This document shows, piece by piece, positions 22,679-30,915 of a stretch of DNA of 39,946 bases. The position numbers and the translations under genes were made by a program. Under the pieces are notes generated by a model. It did not search any database. It had not been told where the DNA came from and was given only the letters and a program-made list of their open reading frames with translations. Origin of the DNA: a virus; IMG/VR virus record IMGVR_UViG_3300017752_000041, positions 1-39,946 of that record, one strand, 5' to 3'. Within the stretch, counting starts at the first letter, position 1, and the number at the start of each line of letters is the position of its first letter.

Positions 22679-25084
22679 ATGGCTGATGAAGAAAAAGGCG
22701 TTACAGACGCAGAGCAGCAACAAAAAGACCTTGCTCTAGCCCTACAGCTACAGCTCTCGCTTGGCGACGGCGCTCCTGCTCAACCTGTTTCTGCAGAAGA
22801 AGCCTATATGGCCGCTAATTACGGTCCTCTTGAAACCGCCAACCGCATGATGGCCCAGACTTTAGATACCTTGGTTCTGGACTATCTCCCCGACAAGTGG
22901 AAAAACAAGCTTGCTGACATAGGCATAGGCTTTCCTGCGGGATATGAAATGCCCGGCAAGGCAGGTGCAGCAGCCAAAATGATAGGCACCGCCGCCCCGT
23001 TCGTTGCGGCGCCTGTTCTTGCGGGCAGGCAATTAGCACAGGAAAGCGCTAGGACACTTGCACGTCCGGGCCCTGCGCGTAAGTTGTTAGAAGACATCTA
23101 TAGGACTTCTGTAACAGCGCCTAAGACTTTTTACGGCTCTGAAATAGCTGCCGCAGGCGCCGCCGGAGCAGCAGGGGAAGCCGCAAGACAGGGTGGAGCA
23201 AGTCCTGAAATGCAAGTGGTGTCTGAGCTTGCCGGAGGTTTTGGGGCAGGCGCTATACCCACTATGATACCCAGAACTGCACAGCGCTTAGTTCAAGGGG
23301 TTAAAGCTAATCTAGCACCTTTCACCGAGGCAGGCGGAAGCATTCGTGCTGCGCGTCAAATGCAGGAACGGGCAGGTGGTCAGGTTCGCGCGTTAGAATT
23401 AGCGGATGCTTTGGATGATGTGCCAGAAGGCGTAACTCCGGCACAATTTCTTGGTGACAATGTTTTAATGGCCCAAGAAGCTCGTCTAATTGCAGACAAC
23501 CCCGACATAGGCAATGCAATTGCTGTTGATTTAATGGCTGCGCGACGTGCCGCGCAGGAAGAGCTTGTTGACTTAAGGGGGCAGCCTCGAACTCGACAGG
23601 AATGGGAGCAGGCGGTTATTCAGCGTGTTACACCGCCGGGCACTACAATTACCAAAGCTCAAACCGACGAGATGCTTAGCGAAGCATACAAGGCCTTCGA
23701 TCCTTTTTATGATGCGGCAAGAGGGCTGCCTGCGCCACTTAATAAGTTAACCCGTTTAGATGTAATAGACTCAACTGACACGCCCTCTATTATCGCAACC
23801 GATGATCAACGAACGGCGGTGCGTAGATACCTTGAGGATCTGACTACTGCGTGGGAATCGCCCGGCTTTAACGAGCCTCGAGCGCGCATGGGAACTACTG
23901 ATGACCTGATTGACATGCGTAGCAAGATTAGGGCCGAGCAACGAGCTCAAATGCGCGCAGGAAATCTTGAGCGGGCCGATCTTTTAGGCGCTGCTGAAAA
24001 TGTAGTCAGTCAACAAATACGAAACGCAGTAAGCCCAGAAACCGCTGTTCGACTTAATGAGGCAGACAGGCTTTATCGTCAGTACAAGGTTATCGAAACA
24101 GCCATCTACAACAGCGGCGACAATGTTCTGACCGCCGACATGGTGTCTGAAGCGATTCGCACAAGCGGCCTTACAACTCCTTCGCGCTATGCTCGAGGAG
24201 AGATTGAAGAAGTACAGAAGTTACGTGAACTAGCCATTGCAGGCAGGGACGTAGCAGAGTACTTGGGCGACCCTGAGCGTGCGTCACTTATGGTCAGGGG
24301 GTTAGACGAAGACGGTAAGAGCGCCGTTCAAGCGGAGTTTGTAAATGCTCTTATTAAAAGGGCAAAGCCTGACGCCGCTGAAATATCAGACGGCATGGTG
24401 CTTATATCTGGAAACAAATTAACCCGAGACATTACCGAAAACATAGAGGTAATGCAGGCACTGGGTATGGGTCCAGAGGATATTGGCCGAGTAAGAGATA
24501 TCGCCAATAGAGTTACCATGATGGAGAAGAAAAGCCCTGCAGCAGTTGCGAAACTGTTTGACGATGGGCCGTCTACAGTCATGGAACTACTTGCCAGTGT
24601 GGTCGGAGCAAAGCAGGGGTCGAACCTCGCTTCAGTTGCTGACATCGGCCAGAGCCTTGTACTTGCACAGTTCTTCTCTAACCGGGCCCGTAGGTGGTTA
24701 ACCAAAGTAACTTCCGATAAAGCAGCTCAGCTTTTAAAAGACGCCGCCACAGATCCTCAACTGTATCAGGCCTTGCTTAGAAAGAATGTTGCGCCTGCCG
24801 ATAACATTAAAGCGGCCAGATACATCGAAAGCTACTTAGCCGCAACTGGTCAGCTCCAAGCTGAGGAAGCAATGGACCTCGATGAGCCAACCGACCAAGA
24901 GTTGCAGTTCGCACCGTTCGAGGCAAGTACCCGTGGTCCACGGAGAACGCCTAGCGCACCACCAACACGTGGCGTGCCGGGCCTTGGTTCAGAGCAACCG
25001 GCTCCCGCTGCACCTGCCGTGGCCCAAGGACCTACGGGTCAAAGCAGCAGGGACATGCTCGAGCAGCTATTCCCCTTTGGCTAA
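22679..25084 (+). CDS. Largest internal / ejection protein candidate
   Basis: 801 aa, mostly helical, Ala/Arg/Glu-rich, with hydrophobic Gly/Ala runs at about residues 97-170 that could insert into membranes (A-A-A-G-A-A-G-A-A-G). C-terminus is Pro-rich (A-P-P-T-R-G-V-P-G-L-G) ending L-F-P-F-G. No lytic transglycosylase motif (for example a clear E-S-x-x-x-P) was found by eye. Last gene of the rightward late block; a terminator follows at once. Confidence 0.6.
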   Translation: MADEEKGVTDAEQQQKDLALALQLQLSLGDGAPAQPVSAEEAYMAANYGPLETANRMMAQTLDTLVLDYLPDKWKNKLADIGIGFPAGYEMPGKAGAAAKMIGTAAPFVAAPVLAGRQLAQESARTLARPGPARKLLEDIYRTSVTAPKTFYGSEIAAAGAAGAAGEAARQGGASPEMQVVSELAGGFGAGAIPTMIPRTAQRLVQGVKANLAPFTEAGGSIRAARQMQERAGGQVRALELADALDDVPEGVTPAQFLGDNVLMAQEARLIADNPDIGNAIAVDLMAARRAAQEELVDLRGQPRTRQEWEQAVIQRVTPPGTTITKAQTDEMLSEAYKAFDPFYDAARGLPAPLNKLTRLDVIDSTDTPSIIATDDQRTAVRRYLEDLTTAWESPGFNEPRARMGTTDDLIDMRSKIRAEQRAQMRAGNLERADLLGAAENVVSQQIRNAVSPETAVRLNEADRLYRQYKVIETAIYNSGDNVLTADMVSEAIRTSGLTTPSRYARGEIEEVQKLRELAIAGRDVAEYLGDPERASLMVRGLDEDGKSAVQAEFVNALIKRAKPDAAEISDGMVLISGNKLTRDITENIEVMQALGMGPEDIGRVRDIANRVTMMEKKSPAAVAKLFDDGPSTVMELLASVVGAKQGSNLASVADIGQSLVLAQFFSNRARRWLTKVTSDKAAQLLKDAATDPQLYQALLRKNVAPADNIKAARYIESYLAATGQLQAEEAMDLDEPTDQELQFAPFEASTRGPRRTPSAPPTRGVPGLGSEQPAPAAPAVAQGPTGQSSRDMLEQLFPFG

Positions 25085-25096
25085 TGGCAGGCATAA

Positions 25097-25122
25097 AAAA
25101 GGCCCCTAGTTAGGGGCCTTTT
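25097..25122. terminator. Bidirectional terminator between convergent units
   Basis: AAAAGGCCCCTA (25097-25108) pairs with TAGGGGCCTTTT (25111-25122). An A-run on the left and T-run on the right let it act for the rightward late genes and for the leftward unit whose last stop is at 25125. The loop is small, so the top two pairs likely open. Confidence 0.9.
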
Positions 25123-25124
25123 CT

Positions 25125-25331
25125 TTATGGGCAGACTACAGTGTAGGTGTTGTCTTCATTCTTACTGATGTCGCCCGGACATAAATAACCAAAGTCATAG
25201 CCCTCGGCTAAATCAAGCTCTCGATCCCGAGCAGCTATCCTCGCTGCCTCTTCGGCCTCTACTGCCGTCTTATAGGTTCTCCAAGAAACCTTACATCCGC
25301 ACTCGTGCTTCAATGGCTTGGGATAATCCAT
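25125..25331 (-). CDS. Small leftward protein, last gene before terminator
   Basis: 68 aa. H-E-C-G-C near the start, a helical E-A-E-E-A-A-R-I-A-A-R-D-R-E-L-D-L-A and a C-terminal L-C-P-G-D and V-V-C-P. Four Cys in two pairs could make a small zinc site. The leader has the conserved ATACAGGAGA ribosome site. Function unknown. Confidence 0.65.
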   Translation of the reverse strand: MDYPKPLKHECGCKVSWRTYKTAVEAEEAARIAARDRELDLAEGYDFGYLCPGDISKNEDNTYTVVCP

Positions 25332-25337
25332 TTTCTT

Positions 25338-25414
25338 TCTCCTGTATTAATTTTAAAGAACGGCCATCTCTTAGATGACATAGTCATTGTACTACACTTT
25401 ACTACTTAATGCAA
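25338..25414 (-). promoter_or_regulatory. Leftward promoter and leader with palindrome
   Basis: Read on the minus strand: TTGCAT (25409-25414), 17-nt spacer, TACAAT (25386-25391), then the palindrome ATGAC-TAT-GTCAT (25375-25387) near the start site, and the leader ATACAGGAGA (25338-25347). A 17-nt stretch at 25389-25405 matches the rightward repeat GTAGNAAAAAGTAGTTG at 13 of 17 positions. Promoter boxes are close to consensus. The palindrome could be an operator. Confidence 0.6.
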
Positions 25415-25418
25415 ACAT

Positions 25419-26111
25419 CTATTTTTCACTACTGTTGTGGAACTCGTCAACTCGACGCATCCATAGGTCCTTATAACCTTGGAACTCGCGGCCTGCGGTG
25501 GAGAACTCCGCAGTGCTGCCGTCTGATCTAACCGCCATCAACACAACTGCATTGTCTATTTTAGTGCCGTGCATTTCATCGTGCGCTAAAGCGTACGCCG
25601 CTAACTGGCAGAAGTAATCCTCGATCCACTCCCGCTTCTTCGGCTTGTTGCTCTGCTTGAAGTCGATGATGGCAGGCTTGTCTCGATAGACTCCGACTAA
25701 GTCCGTGGTACCCGCATACTTCTCCGGATAAAACAGAGAAACCTCAGAGCCCCAGATTTCATTCACGTTGTGAAAGTATCGGTTGATAATCTTGTAGCCG
25801 AGCTCGTAGCCCTTGCACATCTCCCAGTTCGTCGGGCGGGGCAGGTCTCGATACGCGACCATCCGTTCAATGACCTCGTGCAAGTAAGTGCCGACCAGTG
25901 ACGCCTCGTTTTTAATACGCTCCGCCTCTTCCTCACCTACGCGCGCGACCCACGCATCAAGGCCCCCTTTATCTGCTTTGGTGGCGGACAGGATAGTCGT
26001 CACGCTTGGCAGTTTCTGCTCGCCGTAGATATACCGGCGGCCCTCGGGCAGGTCCTGACGTTGCAGGGAGATGTATTTAAATTTCTTTCGCAGCGGGATT
26101 AGATCAACCAA
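25419..26111 (-). CDS. PD-(D/E)XK exonuclease, RecB-like
   Basis: 230 aa. G-T-Y-L-H78 early motif, E123, D137 in A-G-T-T-D-L-V-G, then I-I-D150-F-K152-Q and Q169-L-A-A-Y173 make a RecB/Cas4-type nuclease core. It probably degrades DNA ends for recombination or host-genome recycling. Start is a TTG that overlaps the preceding helicase stop; no better ATG exists before the core. Three neighbouring genes share a leftward unit. Confidence 0.8.
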   Translation of the reverse strand: MVDLIPLRKKFKYISLQRQDLPEGRRYIYGEQKLPSVTTILSATKADKGGLDAWVARVGEEEAERIKNEASLVGTYLHEVIERMVAYRDLPRPTNWEMCKGYELGYKIINRYFHNVNEIWGSEVSLFYPEKYAGTTDLVGVYRDKPAIIDFKQSNKPKKREWIEDYFCQLAAYALAHDEMHGTKIDNAVVLMAVRSDGSTAEFSTAGREFQGYKDLWMRRVDEFHNSSEK

Positions 26112-27553
26112 TCTTTCATCTCCTCGCCAAGCACTTCGTTGGCTATGTCAATTTTGGAACGCAGGGCCTTGACTATCTTCTCGTCGACCGTGCCCGGCAC
26201 CATAAGGTCCACGTAGGTAACAGACTTTGTCTGGCCGATTCGATGCGCGCGGTCTTCGCTCTGCAAACGTACCTCGAGGTCAAAACTGTTACTATAATAC
26301 ACAACTGTATTCGCTGCTGTGAGCGTAAGTCCGTATCCGCCGGTCCTTGGGTTGCCAACAAAGAACCTGAGCTCACTGTCGGGGTCTTGGAATTCACGGA
26401 CCACGCGCCTACGCTCTTCGTCGTCGGTGTCACCGTAGTAAGTGCCGACGGCGTTCATGCCGTACTCTTTTGCAAGCGCAAGCCTGATGGCCTCGATGTC
26501 GTGGCGGTAGTTCGCCCAGATGATGACCTTGTCTGATGTCTCTTCGACCACGGACAAAAGTTCGTCCATTCGTTTGCTTGGAATGCTTATCTCGGTGCCG
26601 TCGTCGAGCTTCGAGTGGCCGCAGGCTATCTGATGCAGACGCATGATCTGGGTCAGGGCGTTAACGGTCGTCGTCATTCCTTTGTCGAACAGGGCCAGAG
26701 CAAGAGACGACATCTCGTCGTAGGCCTTGCGCTGCTCTTTGGTTAACTCGACCTCACGCTTGACGAAGACCTTGGGAGGCAGATCGAGGCACTCCTCTTT
26801 GGTAATGCGGTAAGCGAATTTATCAAGCTTCTCTTTAAGCTCGTCGAGCTTGCGGTAACCTACGATCTTCTTAAAGCTGTGGCTGCCCATGTGCTTCTCA
26901 ACAAGAATCGCATAGCGTGCGCGGAACGAGTAAAAGCTCGGTGCGTTCAGGCATTCCTCTGACAGGAAAGCGCATTGTTGGTACAGGTCCATAGGCGAAC
27001 GGGTAACCGGCGAGCCCGTCATGATCCGTCGATAAAGAGCCTGCTGCCCGACTTTCAGTACGTTCTTCGCACGCTTGGCCGTTGGCGTTTTGATCGTAGT
27101 GCTCTCGTCGATAGACATAAAACACTTGGTATACATTGCAAAGCGCTTTGCATACTCGAAGCCCTTAGTGGTCGACAGGGCTTCCACGTTCATCACGAGA
27201 ATCTTTAAATCCTCTGTAACCTCCCACAAGTTTTCAAGCTGAGCCCTCTCCGCTTTACGTGGGTTAGGGGTCCAAAGCGCCGTGCGGTGAATCACGTGGT
27301 CAGGCAAATGCTTGGGTAATTCTTCATCCACCCAGTTACGATAAACACCCTTCGGCGCTATGATAAGTGCCGAATTTATTTTGCCCACGTCATAAAGCAT
27401 GGCCAGATTGTTAATGACCATGAACGATTTACCAGTACCCATGTCAGCAAAAAGCGCTGCTACAGGCCTTTTCCAGAACTGTTCTAAATATTTTTTTTGA
27501 TGTGCAAACGGTTGATTTTTAAACCGATAGCGATCAATCCACAAGTTTTCCAC
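26099..27553 (-). CDS. SNF2/SF2 helicase-like ATPase
   Basis: 484 aa from GTG with AAAGGAGA upstream. Motif I A-D-M-G-T-G-K-S (36-43), motif II I-D-E-S (148-151), motif III M-T-G-S-P (178-182), motif V P-R-T-G-G-Y-G-L-T-L and motif VI Q-S-E-D-R-A-H-R-I-G-Q near 430: the full SNF2-type set. Probably translocates on DNA at replication or recombination. It is separated from the other replication genes by the divergent promoter and runs leftward, the only helicase to do so. Confidence 0.85.
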   Translation of the reverse strand: MENLWIDRYRFKNQPFAHQKKYLEQFWKRPVAALFADMGTGKSFMVINNLAMLYDVGKINSALIIAPKGVYRNWVDEELPKHLPDHVIHRTALWTPNPRKAERAQLENLWEVTEDLKILVMNVEALSTTKGFEYAKRFAMYTKCFMSIDESTTIKTPTAKRAKNVLKVGQQALYRRIMTGSPVTRSPMDLYQQCAFLSEECLNAPSFYSFRARYAILVEKHMGSHSFKKIVGYRKLDELKEKLDKFAYRITKEECLDLPPKVFVKREVELTKEQRKAYDEMSSLALALFDKGMTTTVNALTQIMRLHQIACGHSKLDDGTEISIPSKRMDELLSVVEETSDKVIIWANYRHDIEAIRLALAKEYGMNAVGTYYGDTDDEERRRVVREFQDPDSELRFFVGNPRTGGYGLTLTAANTVVYYSNSFDLEVRLQSEDRAHRIGQTKSVTYVDLMVPGTVDEKIVKALRSKIDIANEVLGEEMKDWLI

Positions 27554-27580
27554 AGCTTATCTCCTTTCTAGGTTTGCTTT

Positions 27581-27594
27581 TCGGTTGACACCGA
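27581..27594. promoter_or_regulatory. Palindrome over rightward -35 box
   Basis: TCGGT-TGAC-ACCGA is a perfect 5-bp inverted repeat that includes most of TTGACA. A bound repressor here would block the rightward promoter. Confidence 0.4.
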
Positions 27595-27615
27595 CTAGCT
27601 AACGCAGTGTATCAT
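27585..27615 (+). promoter_or_regulatory. Rightward replication promoter
   Basis: TTGACA (27585-27590) and TATCAT (27610-27615) with a 19-nt spacer, slightly long but both boxes near consensus. The leader before the next gene (27636-27652) also occurs exactly at 34281-34297. Confidence 0.55.
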
Positions 27616-27638
27616 AGCGCCTCGCATTTGCGAAACAA
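27611..27638 (-). promoter_or_regulatory. Leftward replication promoter overlapping the rightward one
   Basis: On the minus strand TTGTTT (27633-27638), 16-nt spacer, TATGAT (27611-27616). Its -10 box covers the rightward -10 box, so the two promoters cannot be used at the same moment. Confidence 0.45.
27622..27633. promoter_or_regulatory. Palindrome between divergent start sites
   Basis: TCGCA-TT-TGCGA, a perfect 5-bp inverted repeat with a 2-nt centre, at the rightward start site and inside the leftward spacer. Possible operator; no repressor gene is recognised in the window. Confidence 0.4.
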
Positions 27639-27651
27639 ACCAGAAAGGAGA

Positions 27652-27996
27652 ATGAAATTGCCAAAAGTATTTGTTGTTTCTGAGACCCAGAAACATAATA
27701 TTATTCCCGCAGCCGATTTCGGTGACATCGAAATTGTTCTGCCCCCTAATCAAGCGCAGGTTATTTTCTCGTCCGGTCCGACTGTACAAAGAGTCAAACG
27801 GGCGCTAGAAGATTTCTGTGACGACGACTACCTCTTGTTTATTGGTGACCCGACCGCCATTAGTATTTTAGCTGCAGTTGCTGCCGCTAAGAACTCCGGC
27901 CGGTACAAGGCGCTGAAGTGGGACAAGCAGGAGCGCCGGTACTTACCTATACAGATCGATTTATTTCCACATAGAAGGGATAACGACGATGATTGA
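27652..27996 (+). CDS. Conserved small early protein
   Basis: 114 aa from ATG 27652 with a strong AAAGGAGAA site; an in-frame TTG-type extension upstream would run through the promoter and is rejected. Mixed alpha/beta (V-F-V-V-S-E-T-Q-K-H-N-I-I-P-A-A-D-F, A-L-E-D-F-C-D-D-D-Y-L-L-F-I-G-D-P-T-A-I) with an acidic tail R-R-D-N-D-D-D. First gene of the rightward replication unit. No catalytic motif recognised. Confidence 0.65.
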   Translation: MKLPKVFVVSETQKHNIIPAADFGDIEIVLPPNQAQVIFSSGPTVQRVKRALEDFCDDDYLLFIGDPTAISILAAVAAAKNSGRYKALKWDKQERRYLPIQIDLFPHRRDNDDD

Positions 27997-28531
27997 TTTT
28001 GAAAAAGACGCAGAGGCGTTAAAGCTACAAGACGACGATATCGAAGGTATCGCGGCATTAGCAAAAAGAGCTAAAGAGTTAGAGAAAGAAGTCGAAGACC
28101 TTGAAGCGGTCACGAAGGAAAGAAAGGATCAGCTTAGAAAATTAACCGAACAGTCCATCCCTGAAGCATTAACCCAAGTCGGCATGAAAGGTTTTGTGAT
28201 GGATGACGGCAGCAGGATTGAGCTAAAGGCTTTTTACTCTGCCAGTATTTCTGCCGCACGCAGAGCCGAAGCGTTCCAGTGGTTACGCGATCACGGCATG
28301 GACGACATCATTAAGAACACTGTCAGCGTCCGATTCGGACGTGGCGAAGACGAGCTCTGTTCTCGTCTGTTAGAGATTCTTGGTACGCAAGGCTACCCTG
28401 CCGAGCAAGCTGAGAAGATAGAACCCATGACCTTGAAAGCATGGGTGAAGGAGCAGGTCGAGCGGGGCAATGAATTCCCAACCGAACTGTTTGGCGCCTA
28501 CATGGGCCAGAAAGCAATCATTAAATCTTAA
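27989..28531 (+). CDS. Coiled-coil protein, Gp157-like
   Basis: 180 aa. N-terminal coiled coil (K-R-A-K-E-L-E-K-E-V-E-D-L-E-A-V-T-K) and a beta/helix C-terminal half with M-K-G-F-V-M-D-D-G-S-R-I-E and W-V-K-E-Q-V. Similar layout to siphophage Gp157-type proteins that accompany recombination or ssDNA-binding genes (recalled, moderate certainty). Overlaps the previous gene by 8 nt. Confidence 0.6.
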   Translation: MIDFEKDAEALKLQDDDIEGIAALAKRAKELEKEVEDLEAVTKERKDQLRKLTEQSIPEALTQVGMKGFVMDDGSRIELKAFYSASISAARRAEAFQWLRDHGMDDIIKNTVSVRFGRGEDELCSRLLEILGTQGYPAEQAEKIEPMTLKAWVKEQVERGNEFPTELFGAYMGQKAIIKS

Positions 28532-28558
28532 AGAGAAAAGGAAAAAGGAAAAAGAGAC

Positions 28559-29338
28559 ATGGCTAAATCAGCAGAAGTAGCGGTAAAAGGTAACACAGCC
28601 GTCGCATTAGCGGTGAACTTCGAAGGTGACGCGCAGAGCGGCTTCGAGCAAATGGATCAAGACGATTTTGCTCTACCGTTCTTACGAATCCTGACAAACA
28701 TGTCGCCAGAGATTGGTGAAGTCGACGGCGCAAGCCCCGGCATGATCTACAACTCAGTAACAGGCGAACTGTTCGACGGTAAGAAAGGCGTACAGGTTAT
28801 CCCCTGCACGTACATTCGCCAGTATATCGAATGGGCACCACGTGGATCGGGCAGCGGTGGACCGTTGAACATCTACCCCGCAACAAGTGACATCCTGTCC
28901 CGCACGCATCGCGAGCCGGGCGACAACAAGGATTACACAGACAGCGGAAGCTACATCGAAAACACAGCAAATCATTACGTAATGATGCTCGACGAAGCAG
29001 GCGTTCCAAACCCTGCGCTAATCGTAATGAAGTCCACTCAGCTCAAGAAGTCACGCAAGTGGAACAGCATGATGATGTCGGTAAAGCTCACCGGAGCTAA
29101 CGGCATGTTTACTCCACCTATGTACTCACAGATTTATCGACTGACTGTCGCGTCTGAGTCTAATGACAAAGGCAAGTGGCACGGTTGGGAAATTGAGCGA
29201 GTAGGCAGCGTTGAAGATGCAGGCGTTTACGAGACTGCAAAACAATTTGCTGCAAGCATCGGTGCAGGAGATGTAAAAGTGAAGCACCAAGATGAATCGA
29301 AGCCTAGTACAGGTGAGGAGTCACATAGTCACTTTTAA
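28559..29338 (+). CDS. Putative single-stranded DNA-binding protein
   Basis: 259 aa. A beta-rich central region (V-Q-V-I-P-C-T-Y-I-R-Q-Y-I-E-W-A-P-R, then M-K-S-T-Q-L-K-K-S-R-K-W-N-S-M-M-M) with aromatic residues suited to ssDNA, and a polar, acidic, Ser/Glu-rich end (E-S-K-P-S-T-G-E-E-S). It lies right before the primase gene and has AAGGAAAAAG as ribosome site. The family is often unnamed in podophages; the ssDNA role is inferred from position and style. Confidence 0.5.
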   Translation: MAKSAEVAVKGNTAVALAVNFEGDAQSGFEQMDQDDFALPFLRILTNMSPEIGEVDGASPGMIYNSVTGELFDGKKGVQVIPCTYIRQYIEWAPRGSGSGGPLNIYPATSDILSRTHREPGDNKDYTDSGSYIENTANHYVMMLDEAGVPNPALIVMKSTQLKKSRKWNSMMMSVKLTGANGMFTPPMYSQIYRLTVASESNDKGKWHGWEIERVGSVEDAGVYETAKQFAASIGAGDVKVKHQDESKPSTGEESHSHF

Positions 29339-29345
29339 GTCTGAC

Positions 29346-29371
29346 GCCGGAGGGTAAAACCTCCGGCCTTT
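29346..29371 (+). terminator. Weak terminator or attenuator hairpin before primase gene
   Basis: GCCGGAGG (29346-29353) and CCTCCGGC (29360-29367) form an 8-bp stem with a 6-nt loop, followed by CTTTA only. Strong stem but a short T tract, so partial termination or 3' end protection of the upstream message is likely. Confidence 0.55.
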
Positions 29372-29385
29372 ACCGAGAAAGAAGA

Positions 29386-30915
29386 ATGGAAAAGCTAGAT
29401 AAATTCATGGCCATCTTCGAGGGTTTGCACTGCGCCTACGGCACCTATCGAATCTCAGGTGAGCCAAACGAGAAAGGCAAGAGTACTGGTCAGGCGCTCG
29501 TGGTACGCAAGCCGCCGACCAAGGACCTGTGGCAACGCCACTTTGACGGGATAGATCCGTCACTCGGAATCATTCCAATACGCGCCGACAATAGCTGTAC
29601 GTGGGGCGCTATAGACATTGACCAGTACCCGCTAGACCTACAGGCGCTGATCGAGAAAATTAAAAAGCTTGGGCTACCGCTCGTGACGTTTCGTAGTAAG
29701 TCGGGTGGCGCGCACGTCTACTGTTTCACAAAGACCCCTGTGCCTGCAGGAGATATGCAAAAGTATCTGACTGCATGCGGTGGCCTGCTCGGTGAAGCAG
29801 GGCGTGAGATATTTCCTAAGCAATCTGAAATCCTAGTCGAGCGTGGTGACACCGGCAACTACCTTAACCTGCCTTATTTCGGCGGAGAGAAAAGCCTGCG
29901 CTATGCGCTTAAGGAAGACGGTAACAGCGCGACGCTAGATGAGTTCTTCGCCATCTACGAGGCCAACGTGCAAGACGCTTTGGTTATGCCTAAGCCTCCC
30001 GAGAAACCAGACACGCCCGTAAAGGACGGACCGCCATGTCTGCAGGCACTCTGCTCGCAGGGCTTTCCTGAAGGCTCACGGAACAATGGCATGTTCTCTG
30101 TCGGCATCTACCTTAAGAAAGCTTTCCCTGTTGGGTGGGAAGACAAGCTGATGGAGTACAACCATAAGTACTTTAATCCGCCTCTCGGCCTGCAGGAAAT
30201 TGCGCTGATACAGAAGCAGCTCGATAAAAAAGAATACCGCTATAAATGCAAAGACGATCCTATAAAATCATTCTGTAACCCCTCTCTGTGCAGGCAACGC
30301 AAGCATGGCATTGGCGGTGATGGACCAGACAGCCCGCAGCTCACGTCACTGAGTAAGTACGCAAGCGAACCGCCACTGTGGTTCCTTGACGTAAACGGCA
30401 AGCGCATCGAGCTCGAGACAGAAAGCCTGTTCAATCAAATGTTTTTCCAGAAGGCCTGCATGGAGCGGCTGAACGTCCTGCCGCCAACAATCAAAAAGCC
30501 TGACTGGGAGCAGCTTGTAAATGAACTGCTAGGTGAGATGGTTGAGTTGCAGGCCATCACCGAGGCAAGCGAAGACACCACAATCACCGGCAGGTTCGCT
30601 GACCTTGTTGAAGAATTCACGACCCACCTGCAGCAGGCAATGGACCGTGACGAGATTCTCATGGGCCGTGTCTGGACCGATGAAGAGAACGGCGTTTGTT
30701 ATCTACGGATCAAGGACCTCGAAGCACACCTGAAGCGCAATAACTTTGGCACGCTGTCCGCGCCTAAGATGGCGCAGCGGTTACGTGAGCTCGGCGGTGA
30801 GCCAAGCGTCATAAAGCTTAAGGGTCGCACGGCTCGAGTGTGGAAGCTGCCTGTGTTTGATAAGCAGGATGCTCCATTCGATACGCCTACCAACAATGAC
30901 TCGGTGCCGTTCTAA
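29386..30915 (+). CDS. Archaeo-eukaryotic-type primase
   Basis: 509 aa. D77-I-D79 metal site, S106-G-G-x-H110-V-Y motif and a G-D-T-G-N-Y-L-N-L-P-Y stretch match the AEP catalytic core (TOTE-primase-like). A zinc-binding segment C288-x8-C297-x4-C302-x4-H307 follows, then a C-terminal helical domain that may read or bind DNA (R-V-W-K-L-P-V-F near the end). It probably makes primers for the polymerase two genes on. No DnaB-like helicase is fused or nearby. Confidence 0.8.
   Translation: MEKLDKFMAIFEGLHCAYGTYRISGEPNEKGKSTGQALVVRKPPTKDLWQRHFDGIDPSLGIIPIRADNSCTWGAIDIDQYPLDLQALIEKIKKLGLPLVTFRSKSGGAHVYCFTKTPVPAGDMQKYLTACGGLLGEAGREIFPKQSEILVERGDTGNYLNLPYFGGEKSLRYALKEDGNSATLDEFFAIYEANVQDALVMPKPPEKPDTPVKDGPPCLQALCSQGFPEGSRNNGMFSVGIYLKKAFPVGWEDKLMEYNHKYFNPPLGLQEIALIQKQLDKKEYRYKCKDDPIKSFCNPSLCRQRKHGIGGDGPDSPQLTSLSKYASEPPLWFLDVNGKRIELETESLFNQMFFQKACMERLNVLPPTIKKPDWEQLVNELLGEMVELQAITEASEDTTITGRFADLVEEFTTHLQQAMDRDEILMGRVWTDEENGVCYLRIKDLEAHLKRNNFGTLSAPKMAQRLRELGGEPSVIKLKGRTARVWKLPVFDKQDAPFDTPTNNDSVPF

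Noticed and set aside
29346-29371. Hairpin as a full rho-independent terminator
   Set aside because: The stem is strong but the T tract is only three bases; kept as weak attenuator only.
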